DNA of 64,000 nucleotides from Vigna angularis (Eukaryota > Streptophyta > Magnoliopsida > Fabales > Fabaceae), in contig NC_068973.1 in the NCBI RefSeq assembly GCF_016808095.1, positions 15,248,501-15,312,500 on the forward strand, in the 5' to 3' direction. Each line of letters opens with the position of its first letter. Position 1 is the first letter of the stretch. Position numbers and translations under genes: made by a program. This document shows, one piece after another, positions 22,293 to 35,700 of this stretch. The notes under the pieces are model-generated. The model made no database searches, was not told the origin of the DNA, and saw only the letters and a list, made by a program, of their open reading frames with translations.

Positions 22293-23816
22293 TATGCTCT
22301 ATTACTCTTTTTATGATCAAGTATTCCTGTTTTCTTTACACAAGGGTTTATAGTCTCTATTTTGTGGAGCAAAAAATTTTGTTAATAATTTCGTGGTAAT
22401 CAATGTGGTGGTGATGTTGTGAAAAACTGTCAGATTACTTCCTAGTGCAGTTGTAAGTGTAGAACAGATTGAAAACACGTACAGGGACAAAATGACAAAT
22501 AAAATGCCTAAATATTTTTTTTACTTAGTCCTATATTTATATAAAGTGTACTTGTGTATGTGAAATTCAACAATAACTCCGAATTTTTTTATTAGACTTA
22601 ATTGTAATGACCCATGTGTCTACAGTTGGTATAAAATGGATACTTCATAACTCCCAGTTAAAAATACCACGACTTGAACAAGTTGTGTCTACTCCTCTTG
22701 ACATAATTGAAGACATAATTGAAACTTTACTTGAGACATATTTTTCAATGGCACAGTAGTTTTCCCTATTCTTCTTTTATGGTGTTGTAGTGAGATCACT
22801 AACTTGGATTCAAGCCTTCCTATCACATACAAACATTATAAGACATTATGTGAAGTAGGTTATCTTGTAATAAAGTTTCAGTAGGAGATTTTGTAAGGTT
22901 GTTGTAAGGTGTAAGAAGTGTGTTGTATATGTTGCATTTTTATTTATTGGGTGCTTGTAAAATCTTGAAAACAGTGAATTGACTAAATTATGAAGTAATT
23001 GTATGTAATTCTCTTGTAAGAGAAAACTAATATAATTTTTGTTATTATTCTCTTTCTCATACCTCTTACAAATCACAACTAATTTGAATTCATATTCTAT
23101 GGTTATTGTTAGATATATTATATTATTATATTATTGCTTGGATTTTTAGGATTTATCTCATGTTCATTCATGATTTCTTATGTTGTTTTTATGACATCTC
23201 TTTTGTTATCCGGATCCGTTCATATATGTGTTTTTTCTAATGGCAAATATGTCTTTTTTTGTTCATTTATAGTTGTGATGACTTTTTAATTGTTATTTTT
23301 TTATCCAATGTCAACAATGTATTCCTTTTTGTAAGAAGAGATTTATATAAAATAATCTTTCAGATTTTTTATTATTCTTTATTTATATTTTTGGCTTTAT
23401 TCATATTTTTTTTATAAATAAAATATTTTATGTATATATTCAATATAAGAAAAATTAATTTCATATATAATTTTTACTATATTTAATAAAAAGTTAAAAA
23501 AAATTGAAAAAGTAACATTTATAGTGATTGAATATAGTTTTAATTAAAGTATTCATTAATTTCAAGTTATGAATGACAATACAGTTTATCTACAACATTT
23601 GGATTTACTCTACATCACATTTGATCCACAAGAAGCAGAATAGGACAGATTAACCTACACAAGAATGATGGACTAATTTTATTAAACTAGTTTGTTGATC
23701 TGTCTTATATAATGATAAACTTGTGGGCCAAAAGCAAAATCTTAAAATGAAAAACTACACACAAATGTTGCAATAATATGACTTTTTACTCTTTAATATC
23801 TTTTTTACATGAGTAT
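22293..23816. other. Spacer, nothing recognised
   Basis: AT-rich, with no convincing exon, RNA gene or element end on either strand. Confidence 0.5.
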
Positions 23817-26229
23817 TGTCAGAATTGAGAAATTCAGAGAAAGTGGGAAGACATGTGTATATAATTGAGTGGACGATCGGTTTTTGACAGTAGTATATAA
23901 GTGAAAGTTTCAAAATTTTGCTCCATTCTCTGCATGCACTCTCTCTCCCCCCAAAGTTATGATATCTTCTTTTCTCCTCCTTCTCTCTAAAAATCTCTCA
24001 TCTTACTTCATCTACTTTCTAATCAGACCAAGCCTAAGTCATCTTGGGGTCCAAAACAACCTTTTTCCACCAATCCAAGTCCTGTTTAGAGCTGGTAAGT
24101 TTCTATTTCTTGAGTTCTTGTGAAATTCCAAAACTTTTGACACATGCAAGTCAATTTTCTAGTTTCATGTGTTCATCCACTTCCTCTTCCCATTTCTAAT
24201 CATAAATCTGATCTTTTGGTGGGTTTATTCTTATGAATCGGTAAATTCGGTTCTTAGGAATTCTGGTGGTGATCGGGTTCTACTGTCATTTAGAGTTTGG
24301 TTTGGTTCGATCAAAAAGGTATGGGAAACTAGTTAATTTAATTGCTTAGTTTATGATGTATGAAAATGATGTGTCTTGGAGATGCATGTGTGTGAAACTG
24401 AATGATTGTGTGCTTGATAAGGTTATTGAAGAATGTTATATGTTGTATTCATGTTGATTGTGGTTCTGCATAGTGCTGGTTCAGTGACCGAGTAGTATTG
24501 GAAGGAATTGTGGTAGTAAAAGTGGAGAATTTGGGTTCGGTGTGAGTTGATCTGTATGAGGGATGTTTAGATGTTCTTTAGAAATGTATAGGTTTGTATA
24601 ATATAAATTGGGAGGATTAGAAGTTGAGAAGAATGAAAGAAATTTGTAAAGATTTGGTGTTGATCATAATTCTGTAGTTATTCTGCAGAATTATGTAGTT
24701 CGCTGAGGGTCCTTCGTTGGTCGTTCGGTCTTCTCCTTGTGTTCGGTCTTAACTAAGTTCTGCTTATGTGGAACTTCAGTTAATGACCAATCAGTCTTGT
24801 ACTGGTAGTTGATTTTAAAAATAGTGTTCGGTCTAATGTCAATATTGGTATTCGGTCTTAACTATGTTCGGTCTCTTATGGGCCTTACCAGTTAAAGACC
24901 GTTCGGGTTGAGTTGGTGTTCGTCTTATTATACCGTTCGGTCATACTGCTGTACCGTTTGGTTCTACCCTAGAGTTCGGTCCCTTAGTGTAGCTCGACTT
25001 CCGTTTAGAATTCGGTCTACATTAGTACTCGGTTTTCGTTGGGGTGTTTGGTTTAATAGTATTTATTTTGGCCTTGCTGTAGAATCGAAATAGTATAGTA
25101 TTAGATCTCACTTCTAGTAGTCGGTCAGTAAGCATGTTCGGCTACTTCTTCAACATTATCTAATATGGACCGTTCGGTCCTAGACGGTGAAAGATCATTC
25201 GGTTTTACATTAAGTGTTTGGTTTTAGTTATAAGCATTCGGTCTAAACTCTAAGTGATCTATTGGTCTAGTGTTTGCATCTAAAACCATATTTGGCTCAA
25301 GTTGAGCCTTATTCTTCCAATTGACTGTTCAATCATATTCATGGGTGGTAGTAGTCATCGTTAGGTTTGATATTGATAATAAGTGTTTGGTCTGTAAAGG
25401 ATTATGGTTATATTGTATTGTGAGTGTTTATTTCAATGCTTAAATGTCTTATGCATGAGAAATAATGTTGATATTGTAATCTGGCATGAGACTTTTAAAG
25501 GTAGTTATGAAAGAGAATTCCATGGAGGAATGTCTTGGTGGTCGATTTTCAAGGTAATAGTATGGTATGAATATGGTTAGTGGAATTCACGGCGTTCATC
25601 CTGACATTCTAATGGTTACCAAATCTCAAGTAGAGATGGGTAATTCATGTCATGAGAATAGCAGGAGGTCCTAGTCTAAGGGAGAAGACCTTAGGTGAGG
25701 TATAACAGGCTAACCTCGTGTGGCAGCTGATGGGTTTCCAGTTACTACACCCACAAGTGCACGAACGGCCATAGCTACATATTCATACCAGTCCGAACAG
25801 TCAAAGTGGAGTGGTCGGTCAATATGTCTGTAGGTGTTTTATGCATATGTATGAGTGTTTGATTTGTTTAGTGAATTGTATGTTAATCTGATTGTTAAAT
25901 TACACTAGCTTACCCTACTTTTATGTTTTTGCCATGGTTAGCATTCGGTTTATCCTTTGCAATGATCATCCGATGGATGTGAGCAGAAGTAGAAGAGGTC
26001 TCGGTGGAGCAAGCTCTGGAAGGAGCAGATCCAATAGTTTAGTACAGATCGTTCGGTCTTCTACATAGTTTTGAGTAGAATAGGTCTCTGATTCAAAGTT
26101 TTAAATGTTATAGGTATTTTGGGATAACTGTATTAGTAACACTTTATTACTAAGTGGATAACTGGTCTAACATATCAATTTATGTAAATATTCTATTATG
26201 TAGTTTATACTATATTTTGGGATGTTACA
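23817..26229 (+). mobile_element. Probable solo LTR of a large Ty3/gypsy element
   Basis: Begins TGTCAGAATT and ends GGGATGTTACA. Flanks AGTAT and AGTTT match at 4 of 5 bases. It contains a TATATAAG promoter motif near 23894-23901, followed by a CT-rich leader. A tract of GTTCGGTC-like heptamers (about 24715-25245) follows, and then a 3' part (ATCCGATGGATGTGAGCAG and onward) in the style of legume Tekay-type LTRs. No internal retroelement coding follows on either side. Boundaries and lineage are inferred. Confidence 0.5.
24715..25245 (+). repeat. GTTCGGT heptamer-rich tract within the LTR
   Basis: About 18 exact or near copies of (G/A)TTCGGT(C/T) occur at irregular spacing of about 10-45 bp. 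The irregular spacing argues against a simple tandem repeat. Confidence 0.7.
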
Positions 26230-26639
26230 AGTTTCAAATAACATTAAAATTGAAATAAGTAAAAAAAACAACATTAACAACTTCAAATAATTGTAAAAAA
26301 AAAAGTTTAAGTTACTAAAAATACTAGTACAAAAATCGCGTACAACGTCGAATATTTTGGGCTTTTAACAGAGAAATCGTGAACGACGTCATATCAGGAG
26401 ATGTTAAATTGACGTTGAATTTAAAAAATTCGACGTTAAATTAACGTAGAATTTTCTCAATATACGACGTTAACGTTAACTTCGAATTTTGTCAATATTC
26501 GACGTTAATCAATTTTTTTTTAATTAATTGTGATCCTTTTTTACAACTCTACAAAACCTGAAAAGCAGAAAAACAACAAATTTCAGTTTTTGGTATTTTA
26601 TAAAGCATGAACTATGAACGTGTAGTGTAGTATCAACAA

Positions 26640-27968
26640 GGTTTAAACCCTCGGATCATCCTCGTATTTGTTGGGGAATCTCAAGTGAGTCCTCGTAGTT
26701 TAAACTGTCAAAATTGGGTCCATATATTTGTAAATTTGAGCCAATTGGGTCCAAATATTTGTAAAATTGAGCCAATTGGGTCCTCCCCCGTTAAGTTTCC
26801 ACAGACAGCGTTAAACAGATACTGAGCTGTTTTTTTTTTACATGGCGTGACATTGTCTATTAAATTGAATAGGCGATTTGTTGTACAATCAACAATTCCA
26901 CGTGGATGTGCAAACAAAACGTGGATGTGCAAACAAACCCAACAAGTTCTACATCTTCTACGACCACCGGAAACCTTCCCAGAATTAGCCCATCGGCCGC
27001 AGCGGCCTCTTCTCCAACCGCCACCTATCTTGTAGATCTTGAAGCAAAAACCAGCAAAACCAATGGCTCAACTCAATCTCAGAAAGGTATCATTTTTCTT
27101 TGATGTGTTATTGCTTTCTCTCTCCATTTGCATCAGTTCTTCTTTGGAACCTCAATGTAAGACTACACACTTGTCTGCTACAAGAAATATGTTGGGTACA
27201 GAAAAAGAAGTACTAGACAATCCTTCCAAAAAGAAAACCACCACTCAATCCACCAAAAATCAAACCAAACTCATCAAACCCACTGCTCTATCTTCAAAGA
27301 ATCAAACCAAGACCATCAAATCCGACAACATTTCCTCAAAAAATCAAACCAACAAAAGCAGATCAAACTCACGAGCCAACAGACAAGAAACAAAAGACTC
27401 CACAACAACAATCCAAGAACAAACCTATGAAACAGACATCGCCGAGTTGGATTCTGGACGAGGATGACGATTTGGTTTCAGAGTTCACAGATCTACCAAA
27501 TAGATTCCATCAAACACTCCTCCCCGACCTCGAACGAATCTCAACCACTTCCAAAGCCTTCATCACAACGGACCTAGATCCTCTGATACCCGCCGACCTC
27601 GACTGCCGGAAAGATTTCTCGGTTGTATCTCATCGGCGAAGTGTTCCACCGCTGCCCGTTTTCTGAGTCGTTTGGTCTCTCCACTAAACCAGCCTCACAG
27701 ACCTAAAAATTTATTGCGTGGTAGAGGCGATCTGGGCTCGCGATCTCGCTTGGCTGGTTGAAATTTACGAATAATAGTAAATTTGGGTGAATCACCTAAA
27801 CAAATTCCACGTAATAAATCACAGTTTAACTTCGTCTATCAAAACTTAACGGAGAGGGCAAAATTGGCTCAATTTTACAAGTATGTGGACCCAATTTTGA
27901 CACTTTAAAAAATAAGGACCCACTTGAGATTCCCTAACAAATATGAGGACGATTTGAGGGTTTAAACC
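26640..27968 (+). mobile_element. Pack-MULE (Mutator-like element with captured host sequence)
   Basis: Terminal inverted repeats of about 113 bp start GGTTTAAACCCTC (26640-26752 and 27856-27968). They are flanked by the 9-bp duplication TATCAACAA (26631-26639 and 27969-27977), the hallmark of Mutator elements. No transposase is present. The interior is GC-richer than its surroundings and contains coding-like host sequence (see 27063-27666). The element lies inside the CACTA-type element at 26322-28586. Confidence 0.88.
27063..27666 (+). pseudogene. Captured 5' coding fragment of a plant transmembrane protein of unknown function
   Basis: From ATG 27063 there is a signal-peptide-like start (MAQLNLRKVSFFFDVLLLSL, then SICISSS). 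A Lys/Ser/Thr-rich tract follows with a repeated NQTK motif (TKNQTKLIKP, SKNQTKTIKS, SKNQTNKSRS). A 1-base phase change near 27425 leads into PSWILDEDDDLVSEFTDLP and LLPDLERISTTSKAF, after which similarity ends near 27580. I recall this acidic-to-DLERISTTSKA block from uncharacterised plant membrane proteins whose membrane spans come after it; those spans are absent here. Identity is from memory and needs a search. The 3' part (27600-27700) may come from another source. Confidence 0.55.
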
Positions 27969-28589
27969 TATCAACAACAAACAATAATAACCAACAACAA
28001 ACAAGTTCAATCAAACAACAACAAACAAGTTCAACCAAACAACAACAACAAACAAGTTCAACAAAAAAAAACAACAAACAAGTTCAACACATAAGTTCTT
28101 CAAAATGAAAGCGAAAATTAACCTTCAAAAGGTGGGTTCATCGAAATAAAGTTTTGTCACCAGTGAGAGAGAAAACAGAATGCGCCTATGAAGGACAAGA
28201 ACACGAAAATAATCGGTTAAAATAAACAAACATCATACATAAAGTAATTAATTAACATGCATTTGTATCAAATGAAAGAAAGATTACATGTGTTGCTCGT
28301 CAAACTTCGTTCGAGAAAAGTTTGAGAAGAGAAGAGGGTATCGCGCGCTAAGATAAAGTAAATGAATTTTCAATCTCCCGCTCAAATTTTTATTCAATTC
28401 ACTAACCTTTTGACGTCGAATTTAAAGGGCATTCGACGTTTTATATTCTTTTACGTCGAATTATAATTCTAAACGACGTTTAATAATTGCATTTATTTAC
28501 AAAAATGTCACCGTTCATTTTTAACGTTGACTATTTAGTGGTTGGACGTTGAACGCGTGACGTTATATATTATTTTTGTAGTAGTGAAA

Positions 28590-30145
28590 TATGATTTTTC
28601 ATTTTCATAACATTATATACAATCTTGGAAGAACTTTCATCTCCCCCATTTTTTTTCATAATTATCATCATTCCCATTAGCATATGCATACATTAACGAG
28701 AGAAGATGAATTTAAAATAAAAGTAATACAATAAAAATAGAATTAGTTAAAAATACTGTATTGTCCTAAGAAAAATCATTATTCCACCCAATACAAATAG
28801 TCGTTTTCATATTTTTAGTCAATAGATAACTTCTATAAATGTTAAGGATTTAGATATCCAATAAAAAAATATTGAAACAAGAAAAATATAAAAGATGACT
28901 AATTAACTTAAAAATTAAAATATAGTGAACTTTTTTATTATTAATTAGTCTGTTCTCTTCTTGATTCATCACTAAATTACAAGTTGTGTGAAACGAACTT
29001 GTATGAATTAATGGGTTAAAATATTCAATCAGTCTTATACTTTTTCTAAGACATTAGTGCACCAATTCACACCAAAATTAAAGTTAGTATTTCATTTATT
29101 TACAAAAGTTTATAATTTTTTTAACAAAAGATATGTTCACAATCACCAAATAGATGTTCACAAAACTCTTACTAATCCCATTGATAAAAAGTGTAAAGAT
29201 TTGTTTGAACGCATTCTTTTTACAATCACTTTTCGGTAGGACAAAGATTTTCTCCAGTCAATTTCGATCATAAACATTTTCTAAGTTATTATTTCCTCGC
29301 TTGTACCCAAAACTAATTTCAACTTCTAAAATAAATCAATTTTAGTTTATGAAAAAATAATTTTTTTATTATTTTATTCATATAAATTTCTTGGAATATA
29401 AAAATTTGCTAAATTTATTTTATTCTTATAATGCTAGATTTCACTTTTAGATGCTAAGTAAAATTTTATTAATATGGCAATTTAATTTTTATTGGTGTGA
29501 GAATATAAAATTATGTTCTTAACTTTTGGAAGTGTTGTTATCTGAACAATACCTATTATATATAATTGAATTTAGGATGGATTACATAAACTGATCCGAA
29601 AAAATATATTCTTGAATGGATCTTAAACCATTTGAAAATTCATTTTATAAGACTGTATAATAATATAAGTGTCGTTACACGTTTTCAAAATGAATACTAT
29701 GGAATAAGTAAAGATTAATCATAAATATCCGGGAAAATGAGTTTTAGAATCCATTTTTAAAATGTTAAATTTCCTTCTTCTTTTTCTAGAATTGTTTCTA
29801 ATGCTTAGTGAATGTCTATTCACGATAAATTTTAACTACTTTTGGTGCAATGCACCTCTCTTATTATAAATAAATGAAAGACTTAGCTATTTCTTGGTTT
29901 CTTTTTTTTTGGAAAATTTTTAATTGATTTATGTTGAATTTTTTGTTTTTATTGCCTCTTAATTTTTGAAAATATTTCTTAATTAGGTCATTTAAAAACA
30001 ATTACAAAAAACATTAATAATATGTCACGTTTAATTTATTATTTTTTTATTTTGAAATTATTCATTCAATTTTTTTCATTTAATTTTTGTTAAATGTTTT
30101 TGTTATTCATGTGTCAATGTCAAGTATTTTATATTCAATTTGGTT

Positions 30146-30201
<56 letters not shown>

Positions 30202-30379
30202 TAAATTTAGTGTTTTTTATTTTTCAAAATATAACAATGTTTTTTAATTGAGACTAAATTTATTATTTGTATTGATGTTATTTTGATATTCATATTAAAA
30301 TTTGTTATTTTGGTAAGTGTTATTAATTAATTTTAATAATGTAAAAACATGGATTAATAATATATTAATTTTTAATACT
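28590..30379. other. Spacer with an (AT)n microsatellite
   Basis: AT-rich, no gene seen. A pure AT dinucleotide run of about 48 bp lies at about 30151-30198. Confidence 0.6.
30151..30198. repeat. (AT)n microsatellite
   Basis: Uninterrupted TA/AT dinucleotides over about 48 bp. Confidence 0.95.
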
Positions 30380-31740
30380 TGATAATGTCCATTTTTATCT
30401 ATTTTTGTGTGTCTATTACTCCTTCATAGCGTTAATCTTATTTTATCCTCAAGTTTAATGTATTTTGTATCGTTTTGTATTTTAGTTGTTTTATGCTTAT
30501 TTTACCTTTAATATGTTTGTTTATAAGTGTAAAATACATTAATAGAAAACAATTATAGTAAAGGAAACAAGTAAAAACTTAAGAGAGCATGTTTTGGATA
30601 ATAATTGATCATTTTGGAGCAAATACCCGTGTTGAGCAGCATTAAAATTGCGCCCAAAGTTGAAAAGTCATAGAGCAACCAATGTTGCAAAGGAGTCTGG
30701 CGTTGATATGTGGTTTGACAAAGAACCCCTTTCGCGTTTTAACTTATATGCGTTGTGCGGTAGTATCGTTGACATGGCAAAATGGGATATTTAAACATGT
30801 TTTGCATAAGCTTTTGAGGAATCCTCTTCCCCCCACAATTACTTTCGACCTAAGGCAACAAAGAGAGACCTTGGAGGTTGTTTGGGGTTATAGGAAGCTC
30901 TCACACTCCTCCTTGAGTCTTGAATCATCATCCATGATGTTTTTCCCTTTTTAGGGTTGATAAGGAGAAAAGTTATGAACTAAAGGTGTTGAGGTGAAGG
31001 GGGGTGTAATTGGATCACGGAGCAGCTGTCAAGAATCTTGGGAGAAGGCTTGCATCTTCTCTTTAATTTCTATTTCTTCCCTATCTTTTCAATTTGTAGA
31101 ACACTAAGTTCTCCACCATGGAGGACTATTCTTATTTGTTGAGATTAGTTGTAGAACATGAAACTCTTGTATAATTTTGTGTTATTAATGATATATATTT
31201 TTCCAATTCATGTTAGCATTCAATTTCCATGTTTAATGCTTGATGTAGATGGTTTCCATGCTTAATTTGTTATTCTTGAGGTGTTGGGAAATATTTCTAG
31301 AATCTAGATTTGAAATGGAATGCCTAATGGAGGCTTGTATGTAGGAGTAGAACATGACTCATTAGTAATCTTATACTTTTGAACTTAATGCATGGTTGCT
31401 TGTTGAGGATTCAAGGGATTGAAACTTGATAACACATATAGGATTTGAGTATGTTTGTGAGTTGATTTTGACAAAAATATAGAATTGAGATTATTATTAA
31501 TGAATGAGAATGAAGTGATTGAACTCTAGTCTAAACCGATGGTAAATAATCTGTTATATTTCCTTGTACACCAACTGTTTGATAAAAATATAAAAACAGT
31601 TTCTTGTGTTTTTGTATCTAATTAAGTTATGAATTGTGAGAGTTGTCGAATGTTGAACAAGTTTTTTGAGAGAAAATGATATTTATCACTTACTACACTA
31701 TGACCTATACTTGTTATTGGTTTTGCACTAAGGAAGATTT
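30380..31740 (+). mobile_element. Possible LTR relic of a Ty3/gypsy element
   Basis: The sequence has the feel of an Athila-type LTR: GATAATGTCCATTTTTATC at the start, then a region with TTCTCCACCATGGAGG and AATTCATGTTAGCATTCAA, ending near TTGTTATTGGTTTTGCA. A 90-codon open frame at 30682-30954 looks non-coding. No partner LTR or internal domain was seen, so this is tentative. Confidence 0.3.
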
Positions 31741-32768
31741 ACCCTTTTTTAAAAAAACATTTATACTTAATTAGTTTTAATGTTATTAAAAAATATGTTA
31801 ATCATGAATTAATAATATATATATTAAGTTAAAAAATAATTTTTAATAAAAATATTAGTATAATATTTATATAAATTTGATCTTAATTTAGAAAAAAACA
31901 ATATTCTATTTAAAAAAATTAAAAATCACTTAAATAGGGAAATATATAAAGACTAAATTAAATATAATATAATGACACTTGATAGTGATATTGAAATGTC
32001 ACATGACACTTACAATGCCATATGTTGCATCAAGAGATTTGATAAGTAGACAATAAAAAAAATTAAAAAACATTTAAAAAATTTGAATTAATACGTGACA
32101 TTTGATTAACCCGTTTGTAATTTTTTTTAAAGAATCTAATTAAGGCAACTTTACAAAAATTGGAATGCAGTTAAAAAAAATTAAGTTGGAACCGACTTGA
32201 AAATTTTCAATAAAAGTATAAACTATTTCAACAAAAGTAATAAGTGAGTAATTAAATCTAAATGAAAAATGTAATGCAATAGAAAATTTGAAATTTAGGG
32301 CACGTAGAAGCAGGACTCAACTTCATAGCTAGCGTAGGCCCAAAGCTAAAGCAGAACTGATAGAGCATGTCTTCTGGTCTTGTGCTTCTTGCACCCGAAT
32401 GAGTACTACTTTCGTATATTTCAATAGGTCTTTGAACATCTATATAATGTTCTGAAAAAGACCTCATATATTCTCAAAAGCTTGTTGATGAAAAACATCT
32501 CATATATTTTGGAAAAGCTTATTCTAGAAAACTTGTTAAAAAATCTCGTTTCAAAAGATTTCTATAATAGGTAATATAAAATTCATCACTGAAATAAACC
32601 ATTTAAAAAGTTATAGTAATTCAGGGGTGCAGTAAGTAGAGGCCCCATTTCTGAAACTGCGATTCCAATTTCCATGGCGGAATCTCTGTAGTAACCAGCA
32701 CACAACACAGACACGCACAGTGACTCACTCGCCGAGCATTTCCAAGACCAACCGAGACCACGTAACCG
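31741..32768. other. Spacer and promoter region of the PIG-T gene
   Basis: AT-rich up to about 32620. The 130 bp before the start codon are GC-richer (ACACAGACACGCACAGTGACTC region) and fit a 5' untranslated leader. No clear TATA box was chosen. Confidence 0.4.
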
Positions 32769-35700
32769 ATGGCTCTTCCTCCCAAAGCCACTTTCCCTCT
32801 CTCTCTTTTCCTTCTTCTTCCTCTTCTTCTACTCTCTCTGGTTTTAGCCACAACAACACAACAAGAAGAGTTCTCGGAGGAGTTGCTGCTGAAGCCCTTA
32901 CCCGATCGCAAGATTCTCGCGCATTTCCACTTCCAAAATGAAGCTCCTCTCGACGCCGATTCGTTCGCTCGTCACCACCACCTCTTCCCCAAATCTATTT
33001 CTCAGCTGGTCCGTGCTTTCTTCTTTTTTCTTTTTTGTGATTTTTGTGAATGAAAACATACGAATAGCTTTTAATTGATTACATGCCTCGGTTTCGGTGG
33101 TTTTGGATGTAAGGGATGCTGTTAAGTTTTTGAAAATAATGTAGATGCAAAACAATATTCTGAGAAATATTTGAAGTCTGATGTGGGGATTCATAACCAT
33201 TTGCTTAATTGTGTGTCGACATTTTCGTTTGTGCTAAATATGGAGAGATGACTGCTTTTCTTAATTGTTTCCTGATCAAGGAAAAATTATTGTTTTGGTT
33301 CTAAGAAATATTGCTTTTTAAGTAAAAAGGGTTTGTGATAGAATGCAGAAAAGTGGGTGTAGAGTTTGGAAAAATGCGTTTTGCTATTTTTGTATATGTT
33401 TAGGGAAGCATATATGGCTGCTCTGCTGCTGCAAGTAGTTATTGGTGGTTCTTCCTTGCTTACCCATTAGTTTTTGCTGCTTTTACTCTGGTATCAGTAA
33501 CATTGTATAGGTTTGTTACATTCTCGTTGCTTATATATAGAGTTTGTTCTGAATATACTAAGTAACATGAGGATTAGTGTTTAACGGACAGGTTCAGAAG
33601 TTTCATATTAAGTCAATGGAGTTATCTTTTACACAAGGTCGATGGAACTATGAAAGATGGGGTGGATTTGATCCAATATCAAGTCATAATGCAAAGCCTC
33701 CAGGAGTTGAATTGTGGGCAGTTTTTGATGTCCCTCCACATCAGGTTGATGCTTCTTGGAAAAATTTAACCCATTCACTATCAGGTCTCTTTTGTGCTTC
33801 AATCAACTTCCTGGAGTCTTCTACAACGTATTCAGCGCCTGAATGGGCATTTCAATCAGCTCTGGGTAGTTTAAGATATGGTACACTGCCACGTGAAGCT
33901 GTCTGCACTGAGAATCTTACACCCTGGTTGAAACTCCTTCCCTGTCGAGATAAAGCTGGTCTCTCTTCCTTAATGGATAGACCATCTATTTACAGAAGCT
34001 TTTACCACTCCCAGCGGTTGCACTTGACAATGTCCTCTGCTCCTTCAGATGGGTCAAGATCAGGAATTATTCTAGAACAAACACTTACAGTTGTACTCCA
34101 GCCTAATGATCAGAATGCTGATACGAACCATGTCAGCAAAGCAAAGATACAACCAAGCTGGTCCCTGAGTTCAATATTTGGAAGAAAAATCAGTGGAAGG
34201 TGTGTCCTTGCCAAGCTGAGTACTGTTTACCTTCACGCTGATAAAGGTCTAGTTGCTCAACTTGAGAATCTCCATAAGACTACTGCTCAATTTGCTGATA
34301 ATGACACAGGTCCTGAAGATTATAGAGTGAACAGTGGCTTTAAATTGTCTGTTACTCCCAAAAGGGTGCATACAGAATTGGGAAAGGACTCCTCAATTCT
34401 GTATGAATACCCAATCAAAGATTACAAGGATACTGAACAATTTGATTTAGGCTTATCGTGGGAGCATCCAATTGTTTGGTCCAGTCCACATGCACCTTTT
34501 TATGCTAGTAGATTTTTGATGGGAAGTGGAAACGAAAGGGGTGCTATTGCAATATCCTTGAAATCAACAGAAATGACTCAGGGACTTGTAACCAATAATA
34601 TTGAAGAGAGATGTAAGTTGCAAGTTAATGTTCTCCAAGTTGTGCCTTGGTATGTTAAAGTATATTATCATACTTTGCAATTATTAATTGATGAAAGACC
34701 TCGAGTACTCACAGATTTTGTTGAGAGAATGCGTGTTTCACCTTCTGAAGACAAAGTATCCCCAGGGATGATGGAGCTAGTCCTCCAATTTCCTTGTGAA
34801 ATGAAGTCAGCTGTATTGAGTATAGAGTTCGACAAGGTTTGCTCAAATTCTTTACTTACATTTGTAATTCTTCCTCTCAATATTTACCTAACTTCTTTTA
34901 TTGACATCAGACTATTTAAGTTAATGTCTGTAAGTCATCTCAAAATGTTAATAAGGAACTCATTATGTTATACTTCCTCCATTCCAAAAATGACTGCGTT
35001 TTTAGCCACATAAAATAAGAAGTTTCAAATTGACTAAATGTCTCACTTTTCTATAGATCATTACTTTTTTTCTTCCCAATATCTACATTCTCTTTCTTAT
35101 TGAAAGTAACGCATTTATATAATGAGTGAGGTTATTTCAGCAAAACTATTCCAAAAGGAAGTATATTTATTATTGTTTTTACCACGTGTGGATAACCTTA
35201 AACTGTAGTCATTGTGGAACAGAGGGAGCATGAAAGTTAGACTGCTGTTAATAGTATATGAAAGCAGGAGGAGGAATGAGGAAATATCAATTTGGTAATA
35301 CAACCTTTTAGAAGTAGTGATGAAAGTGAGTAAGCCATGCTTAACTCTGACCCTACTTGAGTATAGGTGAATTGCCCATTTAGGTTATGGGCTTCACTTA
35401 AATTGGCTAGGACAGTAAAATATAAGTGCAGTTAACCCTTTCTATTTTTGGCAGCTGTGCTTAAATGGGCATGGCTGACCCGTTTATAGCATACAATGAA
35501 GTATATGAGACACCACGGCATAAAAGTGATACCTGTATTGTTTTTTCATAAATTTGGAATGGGAAACTACCTGTGTTATGTTCACTTAAGATCATTTTAA
35601 GATGGATGAATAGGAAATTGGTTTCTTCATATCAAAATAGAATTTGACTTGCTTTTGTTGGCTGCATAGGGCTTCTTGCACATTGATGAATACCCTCCAG

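Larger units (their letters stand above)
26322..28586. mobile_element. Second small CACTA-type element of the ACGTCGAA family, split by a Pack-MULE
   Basis: Left end TACTAGTACAAAAATCGCG; right end, inverted, CACTACTACAAAAATAATA. AAA flanks both sides (26319-26321 and 28587-28589). Sub-terminal and interior sequence is collinear with 21417-22292, including the ACAACAAACAAGTTCAA tract and the segment TTCAAAAGGTGGGTTCATC. Removing the 1,338 bp of MULE plus duplication leaves about 0.93 kb, close to the 876-bp sister. Confidence 0.8.

Noticed and set aside
30682..30954. 90-codon frame
   Set aside because: It lies within a probable LTR relic, has no domain and no splice support.
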